Part shown: positions 1 to 6,481 of the stretch, in pieces
Numbering within the stretch: position 1 is the first letter of the stretch
Layout: the number at the start of each line of letters is the position of its first letter
The notes under the pieces: generated by a model
Seen by the model: only the letters and a program-made list of their open reading frames with translations
Told to the model about the DNA's origin: nothing
Databases searched by the model: none
Virus record (IMG/VR): IMGVR_UViG_3300012269_000032
Coordinates: 1 to 20,723 of that record
Length of the DNA: 20,723 nt
Strand: one strand, 5' to 3'
DNA from: a virus
Made by a program: the position numbers and the translations under genes

Positions 1-502
1 TAGCCCACGCATTCATTGGTTTACTGCTTGGAGTAGCTGTAGCCATGTAAAATCGCTTAGGAGGGTGTTTTTGCAGGTACTGATAGGCTGCTTCAAACAT
101 CTGTGACGCTTTTGGTATCTGAATCCGATTCCGTTGCCTGGTTTCTGGCAATACACCTAGCATATTGTGAGCTTCGTCGAATATAACAGTATCGAAACCT
201 TCGATTGAATCCCAGTCCCTGCGGAACTCTTCTTTTGACATAACTGTGAGATTTTGGTCCAAGTTGAATTTGTTGTTGTTCTTTTGCCACGTCTCATCAA
301 GTTTTTGCTGCTTTGGGCACACTACCAATATACGACCTTCACCAAGCACCAGACACGTCAAAGTCTTACCGACTCCAGTACCGAGGAACACTCCTGTTGT
401 CTGTTTATTCTCAATAATAATTTCCTTCTGTATATCGTAGAAGTTAATCCCCGGATATTTTTGAGGCCAATCTATTACTGTGTAATCAATTTGATATTCC
501 AT
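1..502 (-). CDS. DEAH-box superfamily 2 helicase, C-terminus cut by window edge
   Basis: The reading frame begins with ATG at 502 and stays open to the left edge, giving 167 codons. The translation shows a Walker A motif (GTGVGKT, about residues 40-46), a Walker B DEAH box in VIFDEAHN, and a motif III-like MATATPSSKP, in the order expected for an SF2 helicase RecA-1 domain. The N-terminal stretch resembles a Q-motif region (FYDIQKEII). The second RecA domain lies off the window. The start follows the primase stop by one base (TAA-T-ATG), so the two genes are cotranscribed. Family knowledge supports ATP-driven DNA remodelling or unwinding in phage replication or recombination; which of these is not visible. 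SF2 assignment is firm, exact role open. Confidence 0.85.
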   Translation of the reverse strand, partial: MEYQIDYTVIDWPQKYPGINFYDIQKEIIIENKQTTGVFLGTGVGKTLTCLVLGEGRILVVCPKQQKLDETWQKNNNKFNLDQNLTVMSKEEFRRDWDSIEGFDTVIFDEAHNMLGVLPETRQRNRIQIPKASQMFEAAYQYLQKHPPKRFYMATATPSSKPMNAWA

Positions 503-503
503 A

Positions 504-2927
504 TTAGAAGTCTAAATCTTGCGGATAATGTGACACGCGGTTCAGGTCAACTCGGGGGGTGGTGTCTTCGAAGTTAACGTCAGCCCAACTACTGGCCACA
601 TCGACCCCTTTGAAAAAACCAGGATTGTGACCGTTTGTTCGTTCGATGTAGATGAATTTACCAGTACGTCTTCCATACGCCTTGAGTTCTTTGGTAAATG
701 CCACGCTGCTCTTATACTTCCGACCGTCGCGCATACAGAAATCTTTATACTCACCATATAGTTTGGTGGTCATAGAAACCTTCGTCTCGTCAAAGTCGAG
801 GCATGATGCAATGAATCCATCCACTGAAGAGTTTTCTTCTCGGTATTCAGCCAATGAAATTTCTTGCTCTCTCGTGGTTACAAACCTTCGTTCTTTCTGT
901 AAGTCTTTGAACCCAGCGACCATCCAGTTCAAAATTCCTGACAATTCTTTTGCCAAGGTTCCTTCACCAAACCTGAGATCCATATCTGGATTGTCTCGGA
1001 AGTTATTTCCAAACTGCACCACTGCCATACGTCTTTCGGTAGCATTCGATGAGTCGTCTACTCGCGGCATAGTGTTCACTGAAAATACAAACTTGGCTTC
1101 AGGTCGGAAATCGAGCTGATCTTTAAACTTCACATCAATAGTCATTGCTTCACCACTTACTAATTTCTTTAATTTGTGTGATTGATAGTAGTTACCGCTA
1201 ACCTCTTCAATAATGTTGAGGCGCTTCCCGATCAACCCTTTCATCCCGTATTGGCCGTACAACCCTTCGAGGTCAATGTTAGAGGTGGCTTGCTTACCAA
1301 TTACCATCGCTAATGTGTCGATAAAAGTTGATTTACCATTTCCACCATCACCAACAATAAACAAGGCTTTTGCATATGCTACTGAGCTCGTCAGTAAGTA
1401 CCCCGCAAATTGCTGGAGTAGCCTGGCCTTCTCTTCACTTTCAGATCCTTCCATCCACGCTTGCACACACGTTGCCCACGTTGGAGCGGTTGCCGCTGGA
1501 TCAAACACCACTGGCGACTGGATCAGAGTTACAAAGTCTGGAGTGTGTTCTTTCAGTTCACCTGTCGATAGTTGTAGTAGTCCATTTTTCACGTTAAAGA
1601 AATCACCCTTGTCTGGAGTTAGTACCAAGTCGGGAATAATCGAAATGAGACACGCTACTTTGTCGGACACATTTCGTTTGGTTCTATACCCCCACAACAT
1701 ATCTTCATGCAGCATATTGAGCACGATCCCCGACAAATCTTGGTCGGATAGCATTTTATATACACCATCGTAATAATTGAATACGATCCCAATCTCATTC
1801 TTTTTGAGGTGCGGGTACCGACTCACTATTTCGTATTCGTAGTTACTGAACCGAACTTTGTCAGTGTCCTTTTTCTTTTTGGCAACGTCAGTGTATGCCA
1901 TCTGGATCTTCACCTGCTCTTCAGGGCTCATGTTGTAAGCAATCACATCGTTCTTGTACGAGTATGTGTAATCACCTTCAAAAGCTGAGTTGATAGTGTT
2001 CGCAATCTCTTGAGGCCCGCTGCGCTCAGACTCGATACCGTGCCAGCCAACTTTCATGATGTGCTCAAGCGCATCCTTTTTTTTCCAGCCCGCTTGCCGC
2101 ATTTGTGTCGCCACAATCAGCAACGCCATATTACGTGACGCGATGTTCGGTGGTAATGTCCCAGCTTCACCAGAAATTAGTTTTTGAAATGACGGTCGAT
2201 CCTCAATTGGGTACGCCTTGTTGACCATGTCGAAAAACCCTTTGCGTTCCGCATCTGCATATTTCTGCATCTTTTCACCCTGGGCTGTCTCCGGGAATGG
2301 TGCGACTAGCTGCTGCGCTTCAGTCGGGAATACCTCTTCGACTTGGTCCATTGAGTAAGTTGCAGATGGTTGTTTAAATAACCCTTTGATTTTAAACGGG
2401 GCGTTTTTTACCCCACCCTTGTACGCATCGCCAGATTTTTTCCAGTAGTATGTGCCTGGAATTCGCATAATTCGAGTCAGATCTTTTACCACGGGATCGC
2501 CCTTGAGTATTTTTACAACCGATTGCTCGATCCTCTCCCACCGCGCAATAGCCAACTGCCATTCTTCAGCGGTTACTTCTTCTTTGTAAATTGGCTCGTC
2601 AAGTACCCAGTACAAGTGATACCCGTTACCTGTCTCAAGAATAAATGTCGGGCACAGTTTGTCTTTTATAAACTCTAGCTCTGCTTCGTCCTTCCGATCG
2701 TCAATGTCTACAAAAAAAGCATTGAGTGACGTACAGCTTTCTTTTTTTGCATCAGGTGATCCTTGGAATCCGTTTACTGTGAAATAGGATTCATACCCCA
2801 TTTTCTTATTGAGGTCGTCACGACGAACGTCAGATGATACTGGCGGTCGACCTTCACCCGTTTGGTCCAGGTACCGAAATACATGGTCGGGAAAGCTATC
2901 TAGAAATTTATAGTTTTTTAATGGCAT
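504..2927 (-). CDS. Primase-helicase fusion (AEP/PrimPol-like N-terminus, D5-type SF3 helicase C-terminus)
   Basis: This 807-residue protein probably primes and unwinds phage DNA. The N-terminal third resembles an archaeo-eukaryotic primase: acidic catalytic motif FFVDIDD (residues 71-77), GNGYHLYW (100-107) with a candidate catalytic His, and DLTRIMRIPGTY (149-160). A linker follows. The C-terminal SF3 helicase core has Walker A GDGGNGKS (526-533), Walker B NIIEEV (571-576), a motif C/sensor strand FVFSVNTMP (613-621) and ERR (631-633) as a candidate arginine finger. A D5_N-like helical region lies before Walker A. The length is normal for such fusions. The protein ends QDLDF, echoed by the terminase small subunit (ELDF). 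It is preceded by a roughly 260-base gap filled with strong hairpins, the likely regulatory leader. No SD is seen. Confidence 0.9.
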   Translation of the reverse strand: MPLKNYKFLDSFPDHVFRYLDQTGEGRPPVSSDVRRDDLNKKMGYESYFTVNGFQGSPDAKKESCTSLNAFFVDIDDRKDEAELEFIKDKLCPTFILETGNGYHLYWVLDEPIYKEEVTAEEWQLAIARWERIEQSVVKILKGDPVVKDLTRIMRIPGTYYWKKSGDAYKGGVKNAPFKIKGLFKQPSATYSMDQVEEVFPTEAQQLVAPFPETAQGEKMQKYADAERKGFFDMVNKAYPIEDRPSFQKLISGEAGTLPPNIASRNMALLIVATQMRQAGWKKKDALEHIMKVGWHGIESERSGPQEIANTINSAFEGDYTYSYKNDVIAYNMSPEEQVKIQMAYTDVAKKKKDTDKVRFSNYEYEIVSRYPHLKKNEIGIVFNYYDGVYKMLSDQDLSGIVLNMLHEDMLWGYRTKRNVSDKVACLISIIPDLVLTPDKGDFFNVKNGLLQLSTGELKEHTPDFVTLIQSPVVFDPAATAPTWATCVQAWMEGSESEEKARLLQQFAGYLLTSSVAYAKALFIVGDGGNGKSTFIDTLAMVIGKQATSNIDLEGLYGQYGMKGLIGKRLNIIEEVSGNYYQSHKLKKLVSGEAMTIDVKFKDQLDFRPEAKFVFSVNTMPRVDDSSNATERRMAVVQFGNNFRDNPDMDLRFGEGTLAKELSGILNWMVAGFKDLQKERRFVTTREQEISLAEYREENSSVDGFIASCLDFDETKVSMTTKLYGEYKDFCMRDGRKYKSSVAFTKELKAYGRRTGKFIYIERTNGHNPGFFKGVDVASSWADVNFEDTTPRVDLNRVSHYPQDLDF

Positions 2928-2955
2928 GATTGTTTGGAACTAGTTCTGATGAACT

Positions 2956-3026
2956 GATCTCCGTGAAATATTTTTATGGCTAATTAGTCTCCACACCAAT
3001 TAGTTAAAAATATTTCAACGGGGATC
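2956..3026 (-). promoter_or_regulatory. Large hairpin in the leader of the primase gene
   Basis: Arms 2956-2987 and 2996-3026 are inverted copies (GATC, CCGT, then GAAATATTTTTA, then CTAATT) with an 8-base loop and small bulges. The right arm shares bases 3024-3026 with a second inverted repeat at 3024-3043 (ATCAACT, six bases, AGTTGAT), so the two folds compete. In the leftward mRNA this lies about 30 bases before the primase ATG. There is no U-run typical of an intrinsic terminator. It could be an attenuator, a translation control element, a protein-binding site or part of an origin. Confidence 0.6.
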
Positions 3027-3044
3027 AACTAATCAAAGTTGATT

Positions 3045-3145
3045 GTCACACACACAAAACAAAACGGACTCTCAGTTAAAATGGAAAGCCCCTTCGACAA
3101 GGCAACATTTTTTGCTGAAAATCCGTTCTGTGTTGTGTGTATGAC
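3045..3145 (-). ncRNA. 101-nt near-palindrome, probable structured RNA or processing site
   Basis: Positions 3045-3075 and 3115-3145 are inverted copies matching at 26 of 31 positions by eye. Four of the five mismatches become G.U pairs in the RNA made from the leftward strand, while on the other strand they would be A.C mismatches. Pairing continues inward with AAAATG (3078-3083) against CATTTT (3106-3111) and GCC (3088-3090) against GGC (3101-3103), closed by a CGAC-containing loop. It lies between the 97-residue gene and the primase gene, in the sense orientation. It may be an RNase III site, an attenuator or a small phage RNA. No known RNA family is recognised. Confidence 0.55.
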
Positions 3146-3177
3146 TGGATTGTCGTTGTCGAAGTATTGTTTTTCAT
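3076..3177 (-). CDS. Possible 33-residue ORF with an SD-like sequence
   Basis: ATG at 3177 is preceded, after a six-base spacer, by AGAGGA (3184-3189), one of the few good Shine-Dalgarno-like sequences in the window. The product starts MKNNTSTTT and ends CRRGFPF, with no recognisable domain. Against it, most of the frame lies inside the 3045-3145 hairpin, whose structure explains the sequence better, and the AGAGGA overlaps the stop of the upstream gene. It may be a leader peptide coupled to the hairpin, or chance. Confidence 0.2.
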   Translation of the reverse strand: MKNNTSTTTIQSYTQHRTDFQQKMLPCRRGFPF

Positions 3178-3187
3178 GAGTGTTCCT

Positions 3188-3481
3188 CTATTGTACCTTG
3201 CTTGCTTGCCCAGCTTCAACTGCGGCATCTCCGACAGTTTCAGGTAGCGTCTGAATTGACCCTGCTGCGTACTGTCCACGGATAACTCCTTGCTCATCGA
3301 ATTGGTCAACCATGCCTGTGATGCGGTATTGAGCCAATCCAACTGATTCAGCTGGAGTCTGCTCGTCTTCTGGAGTCTCTTCTGGAGTCTCTTCTGGAGT
3401 CTCTTCTGGAGCCCCCTGCTCTGATTGAGTAGTTACCCCCTCTTCAAGCCTTTGATCGTCGTTTTGTGGTTCTGGTGACAT
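3188..3481 (-). CDS. Hypothetical 97-residue acidic protein with PEET repeats
   Basis: Not recognised as a family. The first half is acidic and low in complexity, with consecutive PEET tetrapeptides around residues 25-40 encoded by a 12-base tandem repeat. The second half (from about residue 45, GLAQYRITGMVDQFDEQG) looks like a small folded segment. It starts 17 bases after the SSB-like gene stop and ends with TAG, so it belongs to the SSB-primase transcription unit. A disordered acidic partner of the replication machinery is possible but inferred only from position. No SD; the start was chosen by spacing to the upstream gene. Confidence 0.7.
   Translation of the reverse strand: MSPEPQNDDQRLEEGVTTQSEQGAPEETPEETPEETPEDEQTPAESVGLAQYRITGMVDQFDEQGVIRGQYAAGSIQTLPETVGDAAVEAGQASKVQ
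3368..3413. repeat. 12-bp tandem repeat (3.8 copies) inside the 97-residue gene
   Basis: The unit TTCTGGAGTCTC is repeated three times exactly (3368-3403), followed by a partial fourth copy. On the coding (minus) strand it encodes repeated PEET tetrapeptides. The period is a multiple of three, so slippage changes repeat number without breaking the frame. Confidence 0.9.
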
Positions 3482-3498
3482 ATAAAATATGAATTTAA

Positions 3499-4137
3499 TT
3501 AGTAGTCGTCTTCGTCCGCGACTTCGTCACTTCCTCCAACTTGCTCTTCTACCTCCATTGCTTGATCAGCTGCTGTGGCTTGCGCTACAGGTTGCTTCTC
3601 TGGCAATTTTGGCACAATGTGCTCCATTACCATAGCGTATAGCCAGTTAACCTGGTCGGTGTCGTCCCATTGCTGCACCCCTTTAATTGTCACTTGAGTC
3701 ATTGGTGGAAGTCCGTTGGGGTTCTCTCTCGTGTATGCGTGCTTCAGTGTCACCCCATCTTGAGAAATAAATAGTGATGATTTCTTTTTCCCATCCTCCA
3801 TTTTTTGTGCTGGTTGCACTTTCATCTCTTTGTCTAAATCGACGTTCGGCAACATTTTAAGTATATTCTTCGCAAAAGAATTACTATACGATAACTGTAG
3901 ATTAAAGATTTCTCCATTATCTTGGAACTGAAACATCCAGTTCTTACCATATGACGAATCTTGGGTTTTGATCCCGACCAACTTCCCTGTGAATTCGCTG
4001 TAGTATTTTTCATGTACAGTGTTACCTAGTTTGTTAACTCGGGCGGTCGCTCCTTCAGTCCCTTGCGGTACTCGAATGCAAAACTTGCCTTCTAAAATAG
4101 TAATGTAGTTCCCCGTCTCTCGATTGTCTAATCCCAT
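3499..4137 (-). CDS. Putative single-stranded DNA-binding protein
   Basis: This 212-residue protein has a beta-rich body (about residues 10-175) with alternating hydrophobic and aromatic residues, such as YYSEFTGKLVGI (45-56), NWMFQFQDNGEIFNLQL (66-82) and VNWLYAMVMEHIV (163-175), which would suit an OB fold. A Gln/Ala-rich linker leads to a strongly acidic tail ending SDEVADEDDY, as in phage and bacterial SSBs, whose acidic tails recruit partners. It lies immediately upstream of the primase-helicase block and has its own promoter. The SSB call rests on architecture and context, not on an identified signature. Alternative: another phage replication accessory protein. No SD before the ATG. Confidence 0.5.
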   Translation of the reverse strand: MGLDNRETGNYITILEGKFCIRVPQGTEGATARVNKLGNTVHEKYYSEFTGKLVGIKTQDSSYGKNWMFQFQDNGEIFNLQLSYSNSFAKNILKMLPNVDLDKEMKVQPAQKMEDGKKKSSLFISQDGVTLKHAYTRENPNGLPPMTQVTIKGVQQWDDTDQVNWLYAMVMEHIVPKLPEKQPVAQATAADQAMEVEEQVGGSDEVADEDDY

Positions 4138-4223
4138 ATAATTGTTTGATTGTTATTTTTTTGATTTGTAACGGTCTTACGCCGTCAGATTTTGATTGTT
4201 TTGAGGAATCTAAACCTTCGACT

Positions 4224-4251
4224 AGTATACTATATGTCGCTGTCGACACAA
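4224..4251 (-). promoter_or_regulatory. Leftward promoter of the SSB/primase/helicase unit
   Basis: On the minus strand there is TTGTGT (4246-4251), a 16-base spacer and TATACT (4224-4229), a good -10 with a weak -35. Its core GACAGCGACATATAGTATA matches the main early promoter at 11694-11722 apart from one substitution and a three-base gap. Transcription would start near 4217, about 80 bases before the SSB-like ATG, allowing separate expression of the replication genes. A small inverted repeat (ACGG...CCGT) lies in the leader near 4170-4185. Confidence 0.55.
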
Positions 4252-4281
4252 GTACCTATTTTGTGCATAACCCTGGGGATA

Positions 4282-4461
4282 TCATTTGGTAGCTGCGTAT
4301 ACCTCCAAGTCGCTCTTCATTCTGCTCTCGGCGGCTTTTATCATGATGTAATGTGTACCGCAGTATGCAGCCGTGGATCTTAAATCCAGTCTCAGTTGCC
4401 CTTCTCGTTTACATACTGTGCAGGTACTCATATCATCTATTACTCGGCTTCTTGTAGCCAT
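4282..4461 (-). CDS. Small zinc-binding-like protein, 59 residues
   Basis: ATG at 4461, stop TGA at 4282-4284. The product has CTVC (Cys14, Cys17) followed by YCGTHY (Cys34, His37), a CX2C...CX2H arrangement typical of small phage zinc-binding proteins, then a helical basic C-terminus. The start lies inside the preceding 28-residue gene in another frame, giving a 22-base overlap. An internal ATG at residue 11 (MSTCTVC) would also keep the zinc ligands. Function is unknown; DNA or protein binding is the usual role of such fingers. It is the last gene before the 4224-4251 promoter. Confidence 0.65.
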   Translation of the reverse strand: MATRSRVIDDMSTCTVCKREGQLRLDLRSTAAYCGTHYIMIKAAESRMKSDLEVYAATK

Positions 4462-4526
4462 ACGATTACTTTAAATAAAATAAACAGTACGACTCCAAAA
4501 AGATATATTGCTATTGCTAGTGTCAT
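4440..4526 (-). CDS. 28-residue single-pass membrane peptide
   Basis: ATG at 4526 overlaps the stop of the upstream gene as ATGA, a standard translational-coupling arrangement. The product is almost entirely one hydrophobic segment (about residues 3-24, AIAIYLFGVVLFILFKVIVW) ending in QEAE, which suits a membrane-inserted micropeptide. Being so short, it could arise by chance in AT-rich DNA, but the exact stop-start overlap and the continuous hydrophobic stretch favour a real gene. No function can be assigned. Confidence 0.5.
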   Translation of the reverse strand: MTLAIAIYLFGVVLFILFKVIVWLQEAE

Positions 4527-4819
4527 GATTGTTGTTCGTTTACTTTTTTGATAATTTGATTATATACTTTTTCGGTCGCGTCTGCATCTGGACATGATTG
4601 TCCGGCACAATAGTCCCCGGTTTCACCAATCTTTACCATCGCGTACTCACCTTCGAACATAAGTGTCCCTTTCTTTGGGTACCACAGAAACTTTCCTGTG
4701 AGGTCTGGGTATGTCAGCCCTAGTTGCCATGGCTGGTACTTCACCACTTTGATCCCCATCGCTTCAAGGAATTCGTAGTCAACTTGCTCGTCGTATTCTG
4801 TTTTAATTATTTCGTTCAT
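4523..4819 (-). CDS. Hypothetical protein, 98 residues
   Basis: Not recognised. The N-terminus is acidic (NEIIKTEYDEQVDYEFLEAMGI), followed by an aromatic beta-like centre (YQPWQLGLTYPDLTGKFLWYPKKGTLMFEGEYAMVKIG), a Cys pair in DYCAGQSCPDAD and a C-terminal helix. The pattern suggests a compact soluble domain. It starts two bases after its upstream neighbour stops, and its stop overlaps the next start (ATGA). Part of the early leftward operon. Confidence 0.75.
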   Translation of the reverse strand: MNEIIKTEYDEQVDYEFLEAMGIKVVKYQPWQLGLTYPDLTGKFLWYPKKGTLMFEGEYAMVKIGETGDYCAGQSCPDADATEKVYNQIIKKVNEQQS

Positions 4820-4821
4820 GG

Positions 4822-5040
4822 TTATTTTAGTTTAATTCCTCGTCTTTTCTGCTCTTTTGGCGAAATCAAATCTGGAAAATATTTTTCAACTCCGTCAACT
4901 TCTTTTTTCTCGCAGTTATCGAAATCCAGAATATATCGCTCGTTGTTTAATTGACAAGATCCGTAGTGTCTTACTACTGATAATTGACTATTTGACCAAT
5001 TTGGATAAGGAATTACATCTGGCCATTTTTTTTGATTCAT
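4822..5040 (-). CDS. Hypothetical protein, 72 residues
   Basis: Not recognised. A mixed polar and aromatic product (MNQKKWPDVIPYPNW...) with a lysine-rich C-terminus (PKEQKRRGIKLK). It overlaps the upstream zinc-ribbon gene by four bases and is followed after two bases by the next start, so it sits firmly within the operon. No transmembrane segment, signal peptide or motif is visible. Confidence 0.7.
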   Translation of the reverse strand: MNQKKWPDVIPYPNWSNSQLSVVRHYGSCQLNNERYILDFDNCEKKEVDGVEKYFPDLISPKEQKRRGIKLK

Positions 5041-5255
5041 GAATTAGTTGTATATCGCTTGTAATAATCTGTCATCCCTGATTGCTGTAGGTGCCACAGA
5101 TAACTTCCTTTAGTTGGTCCAGTTCCTTTTCTTTTATCTCGGAGTTTTAAATTTGTGCAATGTTTGCAGTTGCTCTGTAACCCATCCTTCTTTTGCTTTT
5201 GGTTACCAAACTCAGAAATATTTTTTTTGATTTTGCAGCAGTAACACGTTTTCAT
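5037..5255 (-). CDS. Zinc-ribbon protein, 72 residues
   Basis: Two CX2C knuckles, Cys4/Cys7 (KTCYCCK) and Cys30/Cys33 (NCKHC), enclose the segment ISEFGNQKQKKDGLQ. This layout (Cys pair, SEF, KDGLQ, second Cys pair) is familiar from the N-terminal zinc ribbon of many phage HNH endonucleases. Here the HNH catalytic part is missing: after residue 40 there is only a short basic tail. It is therefore a stand-alone zinc ribbon or a remnant of a homing-type nuclease. The start follows the upstream stop by one base, and the stop overlaps the next gene. Confidence 0.75.
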   Translation of the reverse strand: MKTCYCCKIKKNISEFGNQKQKKDGLQSNCKHCTNLKLRDKRKGTGPTKGSYLWHLQQSGMTDYYKRYTTNS

Positions 5256-5256
5256 A

Positions 5257-5448
5257 TTAACTGTGTATTCTGCAATTTGTAGGGCATGATGGCGGTCTTT
5301 TTTCGTCTATTTCATAACAAGTCTCGGTTTCTTTTTTAGTCACCACAATGTGACAATGGCCTTCATCTTCGTTGTGTAAATCAAACTCAACCCTCCCCGA
5401 CTCCAGCTTCGTTATTTGAGCTTGAGTCATTTCTATTCTTATTTCCAT
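5257..5448 (-). CDS. Hypothetical protein, about 63 residues, start uncertain
   Basis: Not recognised. The frame is open up to 5517, but I place the start at 5448 (MEIRIEMTQAQ), because the longer version would lie almost wholly over the upstream gene. A further ATG at 5430 (MTQAQITKLE) is equally plausible. The product has a central HCHIVVTKK strand and four Cys (32, 44, 55, 59), possibly metal-binding. It overlaps the C-terminal codons of the upstream 134-residue gene by up to 62 bases and ends one base before the zinc-ribbon start. Confidence 0.55.
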   Translation of the reverse strand: MEIRIEMTQAQITKLESGRVEFDLHNEDEGHCHIVVTKKETETCYEIDEKRPPSCPTNCRIHS

Positions 5449-5791
5449 TTTCAATAGTTTTAATTTTTTTGATAATCTCGTCGGTTGTGAATACCTGTTT
5501 GTGCGATATCCCGACATAGAAATCGCAGTCGTTTTTTTGTTGTCGTCGAAATGATGGTTTGTGGCTTGAGAATCTAATTTTAAATATCAGGTCGCCTTTT
5601 TCTACAAACACATACTTCGAGTCTTTCACCGTGTGAATTTTTACCTCCCAACCAGCCTCCAGCATCTTCCACATAAACGTCATATACTTTGGCGTCGAAT
5701 ACTGGCTTGGGTAACTCATGATCATCCGATCGACCCGAAACTTCGTCACTTCCTTAGCGATGTGCTGATTGACTCGAAACTTAGACTTCAT
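5387..5791 (-). CDS. Hypothetical protein, 134 residues
   Basis: Not recognised. The body (residues 1-105) is basic and mixed alpha/beta, with KFRV occurring twice near the N-terminus, MTFMWKMLEAGWEVKIHTV and a beta-rich YVFVEKGDLIFKIRFSSHKPSF. The last 25 residues are polar and low in complexity (NGNKNRNDSSSNNEAG) and lie over the next gene in another frame, so the tail is probably a by-product of that overlap. The start overlaps the upstream membrane-protein gene by 11 bases. Confidence 0.7.
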   Translation of the reverse strand: MKSKFRVNQHIAKEVTKFRVDRMIMSYPSQYSTPKYMTFMWKMLEAGWEVKIHTVKDSKYVFVEKGDLIFKIRFSSHKPSFRRQQKNDCDFYVGISHKQVFTTDEIIKKIKTIENGNKNRNDSSSNNEAGVGEG

Positions 5792-6116
5792 TTTGTTGAC
5801 TCTTGAGGATTTCGAGTAGTGCTGTCAATTGCGCAATGATGTCGAGTAGTTGCTCGCGGTGCTTTTGTTCAATCAGTGCAACTTCAGTTGATGTCGCTGA
5901 AATCATTGGCGCTGGTGCTCGTTTCACTTGTAACGGTTCGTCGATTGATTCCATTACTTCGATGTAGTCGGTTGACTCAATTGGGAAACATTCGAACACT
6001 CCCACTGAGCAAAGAAACTGCTCGCGCTCTGGTGTCATGGCTTCAGCTGTCGATAATCCGATGATGAATCCCGCAATGAATAATGTGATTAGTATAATGA
6101 TTATTTTTTTAGTCAT
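5781..6116 (-). CDS. Exported or membrane-anchored protein with C-terminal coiled coil, 111 residues
   Basis: The N-terminus is a clear signal peptide or anchor: TKK then a hydrophobic core (residues 5-21), with STAEA at 22-26 as a candidate signal peptidase site. No lipobox Cys is present. Cys36 and Cys43 could form a disulfide outside the cytoplasm. Residues 79-107 form a heptad-like helix (EQKHREQLLDIIAQLTALLEIL). The early position argues against a lysis role and favours an envelope-acting early protein such as superinfection exclusion; that is inference. No SD (leader AAATAACAT before ATG). Confidence 0.7.
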   Translation of the reverse strand: MTKKIIIILITLFIAGFIIGLSTAEAMTPEREQFLCSVGVFECFPIESTDYIEVMESIDEPLQVKRAPAPMISATSTEVALIEQKHREQLLDIIAQLTALLEILKSQQNEV

Positions 6117-6119
6117 ATG

Positions 6120-6320
6120 TTATTTTAGTTGATTTTTAAACTCTGTTAATTCGACGTGATTATATTTTATGTAATTTGTCGCGTCTCGCAATGCTGTCAA
6201 TATTTCCCTGTCATGACTGAATACTTTTGGTGTCGCACCTGGTGCCATTACTAGCACTTGCTGTGGTCGCTCTACCATCGAATAAATGCCGCCGATTTTG
6301 ATTGTAATTTCTTTGTTCAT
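6120..6320 (-). CDS. Hypothetical protein, 66 residues
   Basis: Not recognised. A small soluble protein with two beta-like stretches (ITIKIGGIYSMV and QQVLVMAPGATPKVFS) followed by a helix (REILTALRDATNYIKYN). It ends three bases before the exported-protein gene. The start ATG lies two bases after the stop of the zinc-finger frame at 6323-6480, and a GGAG-like stretch (TTTGGAGAC) upstream is one of the few SD-like sequences in the block. Confidence 0.7.
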   Translation of the reverse strand: MNKEITIKIGGIYSMVERPQQVLVMAPGATPKVFSHDREILTALRDATNYIKYNHVELTEFKNQLK

Positions 6321-6322
6321 AA

Positions 6323-6480
6323 TTAGTCTCCAAAGTTAATTCTTTTTTGCTTTGTTAGTAATCTACGGTGGTCGAGGCATACGTGCACCATTCTCCCTTC
6401 ACCGCTAGCTTCGAGATATTTAGCTGGTGCGGTGCACGGTGTCCATTCGCACCGGGTTGGTTTATTTGTTTTTTTGTCAT
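6323..6480 (-). CDS. Small zinc-finger protein reachable only by a -1 slip or stop readthrough
   Basis: A 52-residue frame ending TAA at 6323-6325 carries RCEWTPC (Cys11, Cys16) and HVCLDH (Cys35, His38), a convincing CX4C...CX2H finger with a basic tail. It has no in-frame start codon. The only nearby ATG (6478-6480) reads ATG-ACA-AAA-AAA-C, and a -1 slip on the in-frame A-AAA-AAA heptamer leads straight into the finger; without a slip it gives an unremarkable 41-residue product. The finger frame is also in phase with the clamp-like gene across its TAG stop (6482-6484), so readthrough would fuse the two. A one-base homopolymer error in the assembly is the dull alternative. Confidence 0.55.
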
Positions 6481-6481
6481 A

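Noticed and set aside
246-577. Plus-strand frames of 64 and 107 codons at the left edge
   Set aside because: They lie antisense to the DEAH helicase, which has clear Walker A and DEAH motifs in the other strand.
3076-3342. 88-codon minus-strand frame overlapping the 97-residue gene
   Set aside because: Its upstream half covers the PEET-repeat gene, which has better start spacing; only the 33-codon end from 3177 is kept, at low confidence.
4055-4383. Frames over the promoter at 4224-4251 (minus 4055-4249, plus 4192-4383)
   Set aside because: They contain the -10 and -35 boxes and overlap better genes: the SSB-like gene on one side, the zinc-finger gene on the other. The products show no protein-like pattern.
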